Assembly: GCF_014202275.1 (NCBI RefSeq)
Contig: NZ_JACHGF010000008.1
Location: forward strand, 230,957 to 294,956
Origin: Rhabdobacter roseus
GTDB taxonomy: Bacteria > Bacteroidota > Bacteroidia > Cytophagales > Spirosomataceae
Reading direction: 5' to 3'
Length of the DNA: 64,000 nt
Part shown: positions 49,672 to 58,734 of the stretch, one piece after another
Position numbering within the stretch: the stretch's first letter is position 1
How the letters are laid out: each line of letters starts with the position of its first letter
Translations under genes and position numbers: made by a program
The notes under the pieces: model-generated
What the model was told of the DNA's origin: nothing
Database searches by the model: none
What the model saw: the letters and a program-made list of their open reading frames with translations, nothing else

Positions 49672-50976
49672 CTAGCGGGCCAGGTCAATCTTGATGCGCT
49701 GGCCCTTTATTTTTTCGTTCTTGACGCGGCGAAGTACCTCCTCGATCCGGGAGCGCCGCACCGCCGCAAAGGAGGCGTTGTCCTGTACTTCAATGAGGCC
49801 CAGCTCGTCTTTTTGGAGGCCGCCTTTTTGCAGCAGCAACCCCACAATATCTACTTTATTGACTTTGTCTTTTTTGCCCGCCGAGAGGTACAGCGTATCC
49901 CAGTCGGTAGCGGGTGGAAGGATGTCTTCGTCGGGAAGTACCTCCAGCTCGGGTACTTCGGGTAGGTAAGTGGGTACTTCCTCGTCGGTCGTCAGGATGA
50001 GGTAAGCCGTGCCCGAAGCGTGCATCCGGGCGGTGCGGCCGTTGCGGTGCACAAAGGCCTCCTGGCTGGTAGGTAGTTGGTAATGCACCACGTTCTCAAT
50101 TTCGGGAATATCCAGCCCGCGGGAGGCGAGGTCGGTGGTGATGAGGAGGCGGTGGCTGCCGTTTCGAAACTTCATCAGCGCCCGCTCGCGGTCGGGCTGC
50201 TCCAGGCCGCCGTGAAAAATCCCGTGCTCCAGGCCGTGGTAGCGCAGCAGCTCGCTGATCCGCTCCACGGCGTCGCGGTGGTTGCAGAATACCAGCGTGG
50301 CTTGGGTACCTATTTTGCACAACAACGAAAAAAGTACCTCGATTTTCTCGGTACTTTCGGCCCGGACGGCCTTCAGGCGCAGGTCGGGGCGGCTGGGGGC
50401 GTCGGTCAGGTAGTTGATCATCGTCGGGTTGCGGAGTCCCGTAAAGTCCGGCAGCTCGGCCAGGTTAGTCGCGGAGGTAAGGATTCTTTTTTGCAGCCGG
50501 GTCAACTCCCGCACAATGAAGGCCATGTCGGTCTGAAAGCCCAGCTCCAGCGATTTGTCAAATTCATCCAGGACCAGCGTTTCGATGGTCGTGGCATCAA
50601 ACGTTCGTTTGCGGACGTGGAAGGCCACGCGGCCCGGCGTACCGATCAGCAGCGCGGGAGGCTCGCTGAGGTTGTGGAGCTCGGTCTTGACGGCGTGGCC
50701 GCCGTAGCAGCAATTGACTTTATGGCCGGTACCCATCTGCCGAAACACCTGCTCGATTTGCAGCGCCAGCTCCCGCGAAGGGACCAGCACCAGCGCCTGC
50801 ACGCCTTTTTGCCCGGCCCGGAGCCGCTCCAGTACCGGCAGCAAAAAAGCCAGCGTTTTGCCCGAGCCGGTGGGAGAGAGCAGCAGCAGGTCGCGCTCGG
50901 CGGGGGCGTCGAGGGTACTTTGCTGCATGGCGTTGAGGGAAGCGATCCGGAGGTTTTGAAGTACTTTTTCGAGCAT
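49672..50976 (-). CDS. DEAD-box RNA helicase, DbpA-like
   Basis: 434 residues from ATG at 50976 (a reading to 51003 adds nine residues beyond the promoter). Motif I S-P-T-G-S-G-K-T, motif Ib T-P-G-R, motif II D-E-F-D, motif III S-A-T, motif VI H-R-N-G-R-T-A-R. The DEAD motif reads D-E-F-D, a known variant. The C-terminal ~75 residues form a DbpA-type RNA-binding domain (D-T-L-Y-L-S-A-G-K-K-D-K-V-N-K-V-D-I-V-G). The N-terminal Q-motif is short. DbpA works on 23S rRNA in ribosome assembly. Confidence 0.92.
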   Translation of the reverse strand: MLEKVLQNLRIASLNAMQQSTLDAPAERDLLLLSPTGSGKTLAFLLPVLERLRAGQKGVQALVLVPSRELALQIEQVFRQMGTGHKVNCCYGGHAVKTELHNLSEPPALLIGTPGRVAFHVRKRTFDATTIETLVLDEFDKSLELGFQTDMAFIVRELTRLQKRILTSATNLAELPDFTGLRNPTMINYLTDAPSRPDLRLKAVRAESTEKIEVLFSLLCKIGTQATLVFCNHRDAVERISELLRYHGLEHGIFHGGLEQPDRERALMKFRNGSHRLLITTDLASRGLDIPEIENVVHYQLPTSQEAFVHRNGRTARMHASGTAYLILTTDEEVPTYLPEVPELEVLPDEDILPPATDWDTLYLSAGKKDKVNKVDIVGLLLQKGGLQKDELGLIEVQDNASFAAVRRSRIEEVLRRVKNEKIKGQRIKIDLAR

Positions 50977-51000
50977 GAAATAGTTGGTAGAGAGAGGCCA

Positions 51001-51008
51001 CAAAGATA
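51001..51008 (-). promoter_or_regulatory. -7 box of the DEAD-box helicase gene
   Basis: TATCTTTG on the minus strand; transcription would start near 50994, 18 bases before the ATG at 50976. This decides the start codon. A TTG at -33 is not seen. Confidence 0.55.
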
Positions 51009-51139
51009 GCGAATAAAAAAAAGGATAGGTACCGGCCGGGGTACTTTCCCGGATGGCAAGCTTTTTATAGTGTAGTGAAAAAGAGTAAAGAGTTCTTGGA
51101 GTTTCTTCAAGGGTACTTCTAAAATAGAATCACTGAGCT

Positions 51140-51616
51140 ATGCCAACCAAATCGGTAGTAAAGCTATCCCATTACCTGCGCGACCACGACCTGTCGATTG
51201 CCTTTGCCGAGAGCGCCACCACAGGGCGCTTGATCTACGAATTCACCAGCGTGCCCGACTGCGGCAAGACCGTGCGCGGCAGCATTGTCTGCTACGATCC
51301 CAGCGTGAAGGAAAGCCTGCTGGGGGTACCTAAAAAGGTACTTGAGGACTGCACGCCCGAGTCGGCCGAAGTGACCAGGTACCTGGCCGAAAGCCTGAAA
51401 AAGCTGATTCCGGCCGATATTATTGTGGCCGTCACGGGGCTGGCGTCGCCCGGGGGCAGCGAAACGCCCGAAAAGCCGGTAGGTACCATGTTCGTCGAAG
51501 GCTTTATTCATGACGAACCCTTCGGGCGGCGGATGTATTTTGAGGGCGAACCCGACGACATCATCAAGCAAACCATCGAGCAAGTTGCCGTTTTATTATT
51601 GGAAAAAATAGCCTGA
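51140..51616 (+). CDS. pncC: nicotinamide-nucleotide amidohydrolase (PncC/CinA C-terminal domain)
   Basis: 158 residues, the stand-alone C-terminal domain of CinA. Visible motifs are F-A-E-S-A-T-T-G-R-L-I-Y-E-F-T, R-G-S-I-V-C-Y and A-V-T-G-L-A-S-P-G-G. PncC removes the amide from NMN to give nicotinate mononucleotide, feeding NAD recycling together with NAD synthetase. The N-terminal CinA domain is absent, normal for this subtype. Downstream, the peptidase gene begins 50 bases later. Confidence 0.87.
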   Translation: MPTKSVVKLSHYLRDHDLSIAFAESATTGRLIYEFTSVPDCGKTVRGSIVCYDPSVKESLLGVPKKVLEDCTPESAEVTRYLAESLKKLIPADIIVAVTGLASPGGSETPEKPVGTMFVEGFIHDEPFGRRMYFEGEPDDIIKQTIEQVAVLLLEKIA

Positions 51617-51666
51617 TATGTCCTATCTTGCGGGTTTGTGAAAAGTACCTCATCAACCCTCCTGGT

Positions 51667-54027
51667 ATGAAAAACATCCTCAGCGCTACGCTGCTGCTCC
51701 TTGGGCTGGCCCAAAGTACCCTGGCCCAAAAACTAGGCCCCCTCACGGTGGAAAAAATCATGCGCGATCCGAAAACGTGGATCGGCACCTCGCCCAGCAA
51801 CGTGTGGTGGGGCGAAGATTCCAAAACCATTTATTTTCAGTGGAATCCCGACAAAGCCCCCGCCGACTCGCTGTACCAGTACTCGCTCAGCGAGCAGAAA
51901 ATCAGCAAAGTACCCTTCGCCACCCGACGGCAACTACCCCCCGCGCAAGGTACCTACAACCGCATGCGTACCCTGAAAGCCTACACCCAAAACGGCGACC
52001 TGTACCTACTCGACACCCGCACGCAGCAGGTACGACAGCTCACCAACACCGTGGGCACGGAGGGTAGCCCAGCCTTCAGCGGCGACGAGCAGAGTATTAT
52101 TTTTGACCAAGATAATAACCTCTACAGCATCCACCTCAGCACCGGCCTCGTGACGCAGCTGACGGATTTTAAAGCCGGTAAAAAGAAGGAAGACTCCAAG
52201 CCCAGCGATGACCAAAAGTGGCTTAAGGAAGATCAGTTGGCGTTGTTTGAGGTACTTAAAGAGCGCAAGGAGAAAAAGGACGCGGGCAAGAAAATCGCCG
52301 AAGCCGAAAAACCCAAGCGCCCCAAGGAAATCTACCTGGGTGAAAAGCGCGTGAACGGCGCCCGCCTGAGCCCCGACGGTCGCTTCGTGACCTACCGCCT
52401 GGCCGAGCCCGATAAAAAAGCCAAAAGTACCATCGTGCCCAACTACGTCACGGAGTCGGGCTTTACGGAAGACATCCAGGCCCGCACCAAGGTAGGGGCA
52501 CCCCTGACGAGCTACGAGTTTTGGGTATATGATATTCAAAAGGATACCACGCGCCAGCTCAGTACCAAAACCATCCCCGGCATCGGCGACAAGCCCGACT
52601 ACCTCAAAGACTACCCCAAGCAGGATTCGGCCTGGAAAAACAAGGTACGGGACGTGATCATTTCGGGGCCGTTCTGGTCGGAAGATGGGCAGAGTGCCAT
52701 GGTGGTGGTGCGCTCGCAGGACAACAAAGACCGCTGGATCATGGCCCTGAACCCCGACTCCCTGACGCTGCGCCCGCTGGACCGGCAGCGCGACGAAGCC
52801 TGGATCGGTGGGCCGGGCATTGGTAGCTACGCCGTGAGCGCGGGCGAAATCGGCTGGGTCAATAACCAGACGATTTACTTCCAGAGCGAAGCCGACGGCT
52901 ACTCGCACCTGTACACGCTGGATGTGAAAAGCGGGAAGAAAACCCAGCTTACCCAGGGGAAATTCGAGGTACTGGGCGTGCAGCTTTCCCGTGATAAAAA
53001 GAACTTCTACCTCACGACCAACGAGGTACATCCCGGCGAGCAGCATTTTTACCGCATGGCCGTTACGGGCGGCGCGCGTGAGCGGCTCACCCAAGCCGTA
53101 GGCGCGCACGACGTGGTGCTCTCGCCGGACGAGTCGCGGCTGGCCGTGCGCTACTCCAACAGCAACACGCCCTGGGAGCTTTTTGTGCAGGAAAACAAAC
53201 CCGCCGCGGAGTCCAAGGTGATTACGCAGTCGACCACCGAAGAATTCCGGTCGTACGCCTGGCGCGAGGCCAAGGTCGTGACCTTCAAAGCCTCCGACGG
53301 CGCCGACGTGTATGCCCGCGTGTACGAGCCCCGCAAGGCCAACGGCCGGGCGGTAATCTTTGTGCACGGCGCGGGGTACCTGCAAAACGCCCACAAGTGG
53401 TGGAGCCAGTACTTCCGCGAGTACATGTTTCACCACCTCCTCGCCGACCAGGGCTACACCGTCCTGGACCTCGACTACCGCGCCAGCGCGGGCTACGGGC
53501 GCGACTGGCGCACGGGCATCTACCGGCACATGGGCGGCAAAGACCTCACCGACAACGTAGACGGGGCCAAGTGGCTGGTGAGTAAGTACGGCATCAAGCC
53601 CAACAAAATCGGCGTGTATGGCGGCTCCTACGGCGGCTTCATTACCCTCATGGGGATGTTCACCACGCCCGGCGTGTTTGCGGCGGGGGCGGCGCTGCGG
53701 CCCGTTACGGACTGGGCCGCTTACAACCATCCCTACACGGCCAACATCCTCAACGAGCCCCAGGCCGATAGCCTGGCCTACCGCCGCAGCTCGCCGCTCT
53801 ACCACGCCAACGGCCTGAAGGGACACCTGCTGATGTGCCACGGTATGGTGGACGTCAACGTGCATTTTCAGGATGTAGTACGGCTTTCGCAGCGCTTCAT
53901 CGAGCTCGGGAAAGATAACTGGGAGCTGGCCGCTTACCCCATGGAAGACCACGGCTTTGTGGAAGCCTCCTCCTGGACCGACGAATACAAGCGCATCCTG
54001 AAGCTTTTTGATGAAAGGCTGCGCTAA
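51667..54027 (+). CDS. secreted S9 peptidase (DPP4/acylaminoacyl-peptidase type)
   Basis: 786 residues from ATG at 51667, which starts a signal peptide (cleavage near T-L-A-Q, ~20). Beta propeller of about 540 residues, with W-W-G-E-D-S-K-T-I-Y-F-Q-W and L-D-T-R-T-Q-Q-V-R-Q-L-T. The hydrolase domain has Ser654 in Y-G-G-S-Y-G-G-F, Asp729 in G-M-V-D-V-N and His762 in E-D-H-G-F. A second S9 peptidase of a different subfamily lies at 23865-26291. It would clip dipeptides or short peptides outside the inner membrane. Strong terminator downstream. Confidence 0.92.
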   Translation: MKNILSATLLLLGLAQSTLAQKLGPLTVEKIMRDPKTWIGTSPSNVWWGEDSKTIYFQWNPDKAPADSLYQYSLSEQKISKVPFATRRQLPPAQGTYNRMRTLKAYTQNGDLYLLDTRTQQVRQLTNTVGTEGSPAFSGDEQSIIFDQDNNLYSIHLSTGLVTQLTDFKAGKKKEDSKPSDDQKWLKEDQLALFEVLKERKEKKDAGKKIAEAEKPKRPKEIYLGEKRVNGARLSPDGRFVTYRLAEPDKKAKSTIVPNYVTESGFTEDIQARTKVGAPLTSYEFWVYDIQKDTTRQLSTKTIPGIGDKPDYLKDYPKQDSAWKNKVRDVIISGPFWSEDGQSAMVVVRSQDNKDRWIMALNPDSLTLRPLDRQRDEAWIGGPGIGSYAVSAGEIGWVNNQTIYFQSEADGYSHLYTLDVKSGKKTQLTQGKFEVLGVQLSRDKKNFYLTTNEVHPGEQHFYRMAVTGGARERLTQAVGAHDVVLSPDESRLAVRYSNSNTPWELFVQENKPAAESKVITQSTTEEFRSYAWREAKVVTFKASDGADVYARVYEPRKANGRAVIFVHGAGYLQNAHKWWSQYFREYMFHHLLADQGYTVLDLDYRASAGYGRDWRTGIYRHMGGKDLTDNVDGAKWLVSKYGIKPNKIGVYGGSYGGFITLMGMFTTPGVFAAGAALRPVTDWAAYNHPYTANILNEPQADSLAYRRSSPLYHANGLKGHLLMCHGMVDVNVHFQDVVRLSQRFIELGKDNWELAAYPMEDHGFVEASSWTDEYKRILKLFDERLR

Positions 54028-54043
54028 ATGAGTAGTTTTTAGA

Positions 54044-54094
54044 GAAGGTCGTTTTACTTCCAAAAGTACCTTAGGGAGTAAAACGACCTTCTTT
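54044..54094 (+). terminator. terminator of the S9 peptidase gene
   Basis: GAAGGTCGTTTTACT (54044-54058) pairs perfectly with 54077-54091, then TTT. The loop holds AAAAGTACC. It begins 17 bases after the stop codon. Confidence 0.85.
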
Positions 54095-54114
54095 AGAACC
54101 AACCGCGCCCGATC

Positions 54115-55056
54115 ATGAAGCACCTCCTGAAAGACCGAAGTTTTCGGCTCGCTATCCTTCTCACCTTCATTTTCCTCGGTACGGGGATTGCTTTTCTGTT
54201 TCTGGGCCTGGCGAGCTACGGTTGGGTGCTGTTTATCCTGCTACCCATTGTGCTGGGTGTTTCGATTGGGGCTATGCCCAATCGAAAATATACGCTCCTG
54301 GGCGCGCTCCTGGCCACCGTCATTTTCCTGGTGGGCATGTACATTCCGGGGCTTTCGGGCTTGCTGTGTATCGTGATGACGCTACCCATCATCGTTCCGC
54401 TGATCTTTCTGGGCTATGTACTGGCTCATCTGGCCCGGCGCTACCGAAAAATCAGGGAGACGAATAAAGTACCCCTGTTGCTTCTGCCGCTGGTTCCTTT
54501 TTTGGTTGCCTCGCCGGTCGAGCATTTTCTTACCAAAAATCAGGAGGTAGTGATAGAGGTAAAAACCGAGCAACTTTTTGAGTATACGCCCGAAGCGGTG
54601 TACGAGGCCATCAAGTCCGTGGATACGCTGGATGCCGAGAAGCCCTTCCTCATGCTTTTTGACTTACCCGTGCCCACCCAATGCGTGCTGGAAAAGGAAG
54701 AAGTAGGCGGCCTTCGGATTTGCTACTTCGACGGGGGCGCGCTGAGCAATGCGGATTTTGGCGGAGGTACGATCACCGAGCGAATTACGGCGCTTGAAAA
54801 AGGAAAAGTATTAAAGATGGATGTAATTGATTACAACTTAATCGGCCGAAAATGGCTGGGCTTCAAGGAGGCGATTTACTACTTCGACCCGGCGGGCGAC
54901 CAAGGTTGTACCTTGACGCGCATCATCACCTACACCTCGGTACTTGCTCCCCGCTTTTACTGGGAGCCGCTGGAAAAGCTCGGCATCCGCCAGGAACACG
55001 ACTATGTTTTTAACAACCTGCGAAATGACCTGGTGAAGAAGTACGGGCGGAAGTAG
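54115..55056 (+). CDS. membrane protein with C-terminal SRPBCC domain
   Basis: 313 residues. Four transmembrane helices in the first ~130 residues (A-I-L-L-T-F-I-F-L-G; W-V-L-F-I-L-L-P-I-V-L; L-L-A-T-V-I-F-L-V-G; M-T-L-P-I-I-V-P-L-I-F-L). The soluble C-terminal part (about 148-313) looks like an SRPBCC ligand-binding domain (E-V-V-I-E-V-K-T-E-Q-L-F-E-Y-T-P-E-A-V-Y-E-A-I-K). The family pattern is common in Bacteroidota but unexplained. A clear terminator follows. Confidence 0.72.
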   Translation: MKHLLKDRSFRLAILLTFIFLGTGIAFLFLGLASYGWVLFILLPIVLGVSIGAMPNRKYTLLGALLATVIFLVGMYIPGLSGLLCIVMTLPIIVPLIFLGYVLAHLARRYRKIRETNKVPLLLLPLVPFLVASPVEHFLTKNQEVVIEVKTEQLFEYTPEAVYEAIKSVDTLDAEKPFLMLFDLPVPTQCVLEKEEVGGLRICYFDGGALSNADFGGGTITERITALEKGKVLKMDVIDYNLIGRKWLGFKEAIYYFDPAGDQGCTLTRIITYTSVLAPRFYWEPLEKLGIRQEHDYVFNNLRNDLVKKYGRK

Positions 55057-55100
55057 GATGTGGCGCAAGTACCTTGTGCACAGGTGGGGTATATAAAAAG

Positions 55101-55148
55101 GAAGGTCAACGTTTGCCAGGCACTTCTGACACGTTGACCTTCTTTTTT
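55101..55148 (+). terminator. intrinsic terminator of the membrane SRPBCC gene
   Basis: GAAGGTCAACGT (55101-55112) pairs with 55131-55142, followed by six T. A textbook intrinsic terminator 45 bases after the stop codon. Confidence 0.9.
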
Positions 55149-55189
55149 GGTACAAGCCTAAGCGATGAAACTAGGTACCTTTGTTATTC

Positions 55190-55615
55190 TTAATTTCTTC
55201 GCTTTTTGCGGTTGTCGATCACGGCACCGGTCGCGGCCCCGCCACCGGCCCCGACGGCCCCGCCGATCAGGGCACCCTGTCCGCGTTTTTTAGAGACCAG
55301 GGCACCGGTAGCGGCCCCTACCCCCGCGCCGATCAGCGCGCCTTTGGCGGTATTATTCATGCCCTTCCGCTGCTGCACCACCACGGTGGCGGGTTGGTTG
55401 GCGCGGTTGGCTTCTTCGCGTTCCTTGGCCGCCAGTTCTTCCTCCAGCTGCGCGATGCGCATGGAGTCGATGGTCGCCTGCTTGGCTTGTTGAATCTCGG
55501 CCTCGCGGGCCAACGAGTCGGCGGTGGCGGCTTCGAGCCGGGCTTCCTGCCGGGCGCTGTGCTGGCAAGAGCTCATGACGGCGACCACCGAAAATACAAT
55601 CACTAGCTTTTTCAT
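55190..55615 (-). CDS. glycine-zipper (YMGG-like) lipoprotein
   Basis: 141 residues. Lipobox-like V-M-S-S-C (Cys ~17), then a ~50-residue charged coiled coil (A-R-L-E-A-A-T-A-D-S-L-A-R-E-A-E). The C-terminal ~45 residues are glycine zippers: G-A-L-I-G-A-G-V-G-A-A-T-G-A-L and G-A-L-I-G-G-A-V-G-A-G-G-G-A-A-T-G. These insert in or span the outer membrane in related proteins. Function unknown. Confidence 0.88.
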   Translation of the reverse strand: MKKLVIVFSVVAVMSSCQHSARQEARLEAATADSLAREAEIQQAKQATIDSMRIAQLEEELAAKEREEANRANQPATVVVQQRKGMNNTAKGALIGAGVGAATGALVSKKRGQGALIGGAVGAGGGAATGAVIDNRKKRRN

Positions 55616-55869
55616 GGTCTTTTCTTTTGGTCACGGACCCTTTTTTGGGAAAGTCCGCGGTATAGTGAAACGGAGCGCCCTTCGTGGGCTACTTCCAAGA
55701 GAAATTATGTAAAAAATATACCTTGCATTAAAGCGGTATTCGAGGCCATAAAAGGTACTTTACTGAGTAGAAGATGCCCCAGCACGTTGCCAAATTCTAC
55801 GGTCAGGTACCTCGAACAGCAGTAGAAAGTACCCCTGATCGGGTTTCTCTTTATAAAAAGAAGAGACTC

Positions 55870-57051
55870 ATGGAGGAAGAAAAGTACCCCGCACGCCGGG
55901 CCTTTTTAGTACAAGCAGGTACCTTGGCGGCGGCCACGCTGGCCGGTGGGTACCTGCCGGGAGGTACTTTGGCGGCCCAAGTACCCCGCCCCGCCGCTCC
56001 TTTGAAAAATCCGCTGCCGCGCTGGAAGGGCTTCAACCTGCTGGACTTCTTCTCGCCCGATCCCACCCAGAACCGTGGAGGTACTTCGGAAGAGCAACTG
56101 AAGTGGATCGCCGATTGGGGCTTCGACTTCATTCGGCTGCCGATGGCGTATCCTTCCTACGTCAAGTTCGACCGCAGCAAGCCCATCACGCCCGAGCAGG
56201 TACGTGCCCTGGACCCGCAAGCCACCGACCGCATCGAGCAGCTGGTGTACCTGGCCCACAAGCACAACCTCCACGTGAGCCTGAACCTGCACCGTGCGCC
56301 GGGCTTTTGCGTCAATGCGGGTTTTGTGGAGCCTTACAACCTGTGGCAGGATGCCCAGGCGCTCGACGACTTCTGCTACCACTGGAACTTCTGGGCCACG
56401 CGCTTTGGGCAAACCTCGCGGCAAAAAATCAGCTTCGACCTCCTCAACGAGCCCTGCACCCGCGAAGACATGAACGACCAGCACTCGCGCCGTGGCCCCG
56501 TGCCGGGCGACCAGTACCGGGCGCTGGCCCTGGCGGCTTCCAAGGCCATCCGGTCGGTGAATCCCGACCACCTCATCATCGCCGACGGCAACAATGTGGG
56601 CAACAACGTGATTCCCGAAATCACCGACCTCGACATCGCCCAGAGCTGCCGGGGGTACAATCCGGGCATTATTTCGCACTACAAAGCGCCTTGGGTATTC
56701 AAAGACAGCTCCAACCTACCCGAACCCAAATGGCCTGGTCAGGTGGGCGACCAGTACCTCAGCCGTGCGATGCTGGAAAAAGCGTATGAGCCCTGGATCG
56801 AGCTCACGCAGCAGGGCGTAGGAGTACATTGTGGCGAATGCGGCTGCTGGAACAAAACGCCCCATGAGGTGTTCCTGGCGTGGTTTGGCGATGTACTCGA
56901 CGTCCTGAAAACCCACGACATCGGCTTTGCCCTCTGGGAGTTTCGGGGTAGTTTTGGACTACTCGACTCGGGCCGCGACGACGTTGCCTACGAGGATTGG
57001 CACGGCCACAAGCTCGACCGAAAACTACTTACCCTCCTGCAAAAGCACTAG
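55870..57051 (+). CDS. glycoside hydrolase family 5 (cellulase-type)
   Basis: 393 residues from ATG at 55870. Tat-like leader (R-R-A-F-L-V-Q-A-G-T-L-A-A-A-T-L-A-G). GH5 barrel (about 50-390): F-I-R-L-P-M-A-Y-P, L-N-L-H-R-A-P-G-F, acid/base Glu in F-D-L-L-N-E-P-C, nucleophile Glu in V-H-C-G-E-C-G-C-W and the terminal A-L-W-E-F-R-G-S-F-G. It would hydrolyse a beta-glucan or similar chain in the periplasm or outside. Two W/C-rich turns (C-G-E-C-G-C) are unusual and could be disulfides. GTAC density is very high around its leader. Confidence 0.92.
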   Translation: MEEEKYPARRAFLVQAGTLAAATLAGGYLPGGTLAAQVPRPAAPLKNPLPRWKGFNLLDFFSPDPTQNRGGTSEEQLKWIADWGFDFIRLPMAYPSYVKFDRSKPITPEQVRALDPQATDRIEQLVYLAHKHNLHVSLNLHRAPGFCVNAGFVEPYNLWQDAQALDDFCYHWNFWATRFGQTSRQKISFDLLNEPCTREDMNDQHSRRGPVPGDQYRALALAASKAIRSVNPDHLIIADGNNVGNNVIPEITDLDIAQSCRGYNPGIISHYKAPWVFKDSSNLPEPKWPGQVGDQYLSRAMLEKAYEPWIELTQQGVGVHCGECGCWNKTPHEVFLAWFGDVLDVLKTHDIGFALWEFRGSFGLLDSGRDDVAYEDWHGHKLDRKLLTLLQKH

Positions 57052-57124
57052 CTGTAGACCGGGCCACACGGAAGGGTACTTGGTTTTCGTTAGGAGTATT
57101 TCTAACCGATTGAAACGCCTTAGC

Positions 57125-57382
57125 ATGTTCAGTGATTTACAGCCCGTATTACAGTACCTCGAAACGCTGTCCGTAAAAATAGCCCGGCTCGAAGCCGAGC
57201 AGATCGTGTCGCGCAACATCCTGGGCAACCTGGCCGCCCGCATTCATAACGTCGAGTACAAGGAGATCGAGTCCATGCAGCAGCGCATGGAACAAACCAC
57301 CAAGCAGGCTTTGCTGCCGTCTATCATGGAAGGCATTCACGCCCTGTCGGAAGCCGAGGTGCGCAAGCAGCTGGGGATTTGA
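57125..57382 (+). CDS. small coiled-coil protein of unknown function
   Basis: 85 residues from ATG at 57125. Mostly helical with heptad-like Leu/Ile spacing (L-Q-Y-L-E-T-L-S-V-K-I-A-R-L-E-A-E-Q-I-V, then V-E-Y-K-E-I-E-S-M-Q-Q-R-M). No signal peptide or motif. It starts 73 bases after the GH5 gene on the same strand and could be co-transcribed, but nothing ties them functionally. Confidence 0.6.
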   Translation: MFSDLQPVLQYLETLSVKIARLEAEQIVSRNILGNLAARIHNVEYKEIESMQQRMEQTTKQALLPSIMEGIHALSEAEVRKQLGI

Positions 57383-57410
57383 GGAGGTACTTGAGCTAGT
57401 TACAGGTACC

Positions 57411-57773
57411 TTAACCATTACTTAGGCGAGCTAAAGCCTCGGCCGTGGAGCTTACAAAGTTAACCTGCCGCGCCTTATTGCTTTCGTGGATAAAATCCTG
57501 GATACTTTTGGACGTGTAGGTACTAAAATCCCCCACGATGGCCAGCCGCATCCGGTAGTTGGAGAATTTCTGAAGTACCTCGCCGGCCAGGCCGTTTTTT
57601 AGTTCAAAAAAATCCGGCGTGATGCTTTGCTGGTGCAGGATGATCGCGTCGAAGCCTTGGTAGTACAAGTCACCCAGCAGGTTCAGGCCGTCGTCCGCCG
57701 TTTGCAGGATCACCTCCTCGGAAAGTACCTCGGCAATTTTAAGCTCGTTTTGCTGGTGGGGCTGAATGGTCAT
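57411..57773 (-). CDS. DUF4180-family protein
   Basis: 120 residues of alpha/beta layout: E-L-K-I-A-E-V-L-S-E-E-V-I-L-Q-T-A-D-D-G-L-N-L-L-G-D-L-Y-Y-Q-G-F-D-A-I-I, then G-E-V-L-Q-K-F-S-N-Y-R-M-R-L-A-I-V-G-D-F. This matches DUF4180 (STAS-like fold). Function unknown. Small and cytoplasmic, monocistronic. Confidence 0.85.
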   Translation of the reverse strand: MTIQPHQQNELKIAEVLSEEVILQTADDGLNLLGDLYYQGFDAIILHQQSITPDFFELKNGLAGEVLQKFSNYRMRLAIVGDFSTYTSKSIQDFIHESNKARQVNFVSSTAEALARLSNG

Positions 57774-57852
57774 TTCGTTTGGGAGAATGGTTTTTTCGCA
57801 AGATAGCGCGTGAAGAAAAAAATCACAATCCCCAAAAGTACCTTCACTTCCC

Positions 57853-58263
57853 TCAGGGGGCGGCCAGGGGTACTTTCCGGAATCTACCCCAGGCTACCCA
57901 GGCGGCCAGTACCGCAAAAAATACGTTGATGCCGATGACGGCGACCTCGCCCCGCACTACATGAAACAGGATGGCACAGAGCATGAGGACCAAAACGCCC
58001 AGTGCCGCTACCGGCGTCAGCGCGGGCCTGATGCGCAGCCAGGCGGGCAGGAGTAGGCCCGCCGCGCCCAGGAAGTCCACGACGCCGGTTAGTTTGACCA
58101 GTGAGAGGGGTACCTGGGCCGTCCAGGGCCATTGCGCGGCCAGCGTATCGGCGGGTTGGAATAGTTTCATGCTGCCGCCATACAGCAGGCCAAGCGCCAA
58201 AAGTACCTGGGCTACCCAGAGCGAAATGTGAAGTACCTTGGAGGGGGATTGTGGGTTGGTCAT
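57853..58263 (-). CDS. DoxX-family membrane protein
   Basis: 136 residues from ATG at 58263. Four transmembrane helices: V-A-Q-V-L-L-A-L-G-L-L-Y-G-G (with the DoxX G-x-x-K-L), L-T-G-V-V-D-F-L-G-A-A-G-L-L-L, V-A-A-L-G-V-L-V-L-M-L-C, and V-F-F-A-V-L-A-A-W-V-A-W. DoxX-like proteins are often linked to redox stress. It is divergent from an HxlR regulator, a standard pairing. Confidence 0.9.
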   Translation of the reverse strand: MTNPQSPSKVLHISLWVAQVLLALGLLYGGSMKLFQPADTLAAQWPWTAQVPLSLVKLTGVVDFLGAAGLLLPAWLRIRPALTPVAALGVLVLMLCAILFHVVRGEVAVIGINVFFAVLAAWVAWGRFRKVPLAAP

Positions 58264-58278
58264 GTGATCCATCGTTTT

Positions 58279-58308
58279 TTGTTGACGGCACAAACGTATC
58301 TATATTTG
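58279..58308 (+). promoter_or_regulatory. promoter of the second HxlR gene
   Basis: TTG (58279-58281), 19 bases, TATATTTG (58301-58308), a full match to the Bacteroidota consensus. Transcription should begin near 58315, leaving an ~80-base leader before ATG 58396. The DoxX promoter must overlap this region. Confidence 0.75.
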
Positions 58309-58395
58309 CCTTCTGGGGTATCGGTACTTTCCTGGCAGATAGTACTAACCGGCGCGATAGTAACGGAAGCCCCTCACCCATTCAAGACCTGCCCC

Positions 58396-58734
58396 ATGCT
58401 AACCCGAGAAGGCTGCCCCGAAAATGTATTGGCGATCAAAGACGCCCTGGAGGCGCTGGAAGGCCGCTGGAAGCTGCTGATCCTCTTTGCGCTATCGACG
58501 GGACCCCGGCGTTTTCGGCAACTGGCCCGCGAAGTCAGCGGCATCACCGATAAGGTACTGGCCAAGGAGCTGAAGAGCCTGGAGGCCCACGCGCTGATCC
58601 TGCGGGAGCCACAGGATACCTTTCCACCGACCGTAGAATACTCCCTCACGCCCCACGGCCGGTCCCTCGAAAAAGTGATCGAAGAACTACATAGCTGGGG
58701 CCTCTTGCACCGGAAGAAGATTATGGGAAAATGA
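58396..58734 (+). CDS. HxlR-family transcriptional regulator
   Basis: 112 residues from ATG at 58396; longer readings start before the promoter. The winged helix is A-L-E-G-R-W-K-L-L-I-L-F-A-L, then R-R-F-R-Q-L-A-R-E-V-S-G-I-T-D-K-V-L-A-K-E-L-K-S-L-E-A-H. A Cys close to the N-terminus (R-E-G-C-P-E-N-V) is in the place of the redox-sensing Cys of HypR/QorR-type members. It likely controls the divergent doxX gene. Confidence 0.92.
   Translation: MLTREGCPENVLAIKDALEALEGRWKLLILFALSTGPRRFRQLAREVSGITDKVLAKELKSLEAHALILREPQDTFPPTVEYSLTPHGRSLEKVIEELHSWGLLHRKKIMGK

Noticed and set aside
52006..54123. 705-residue open frame on the minus strand
   Set aside because: It is antisense to the S9 peptidase, whose domains and catalytic triad are clear; the mirror frame is open only because of GC-rich codon use.
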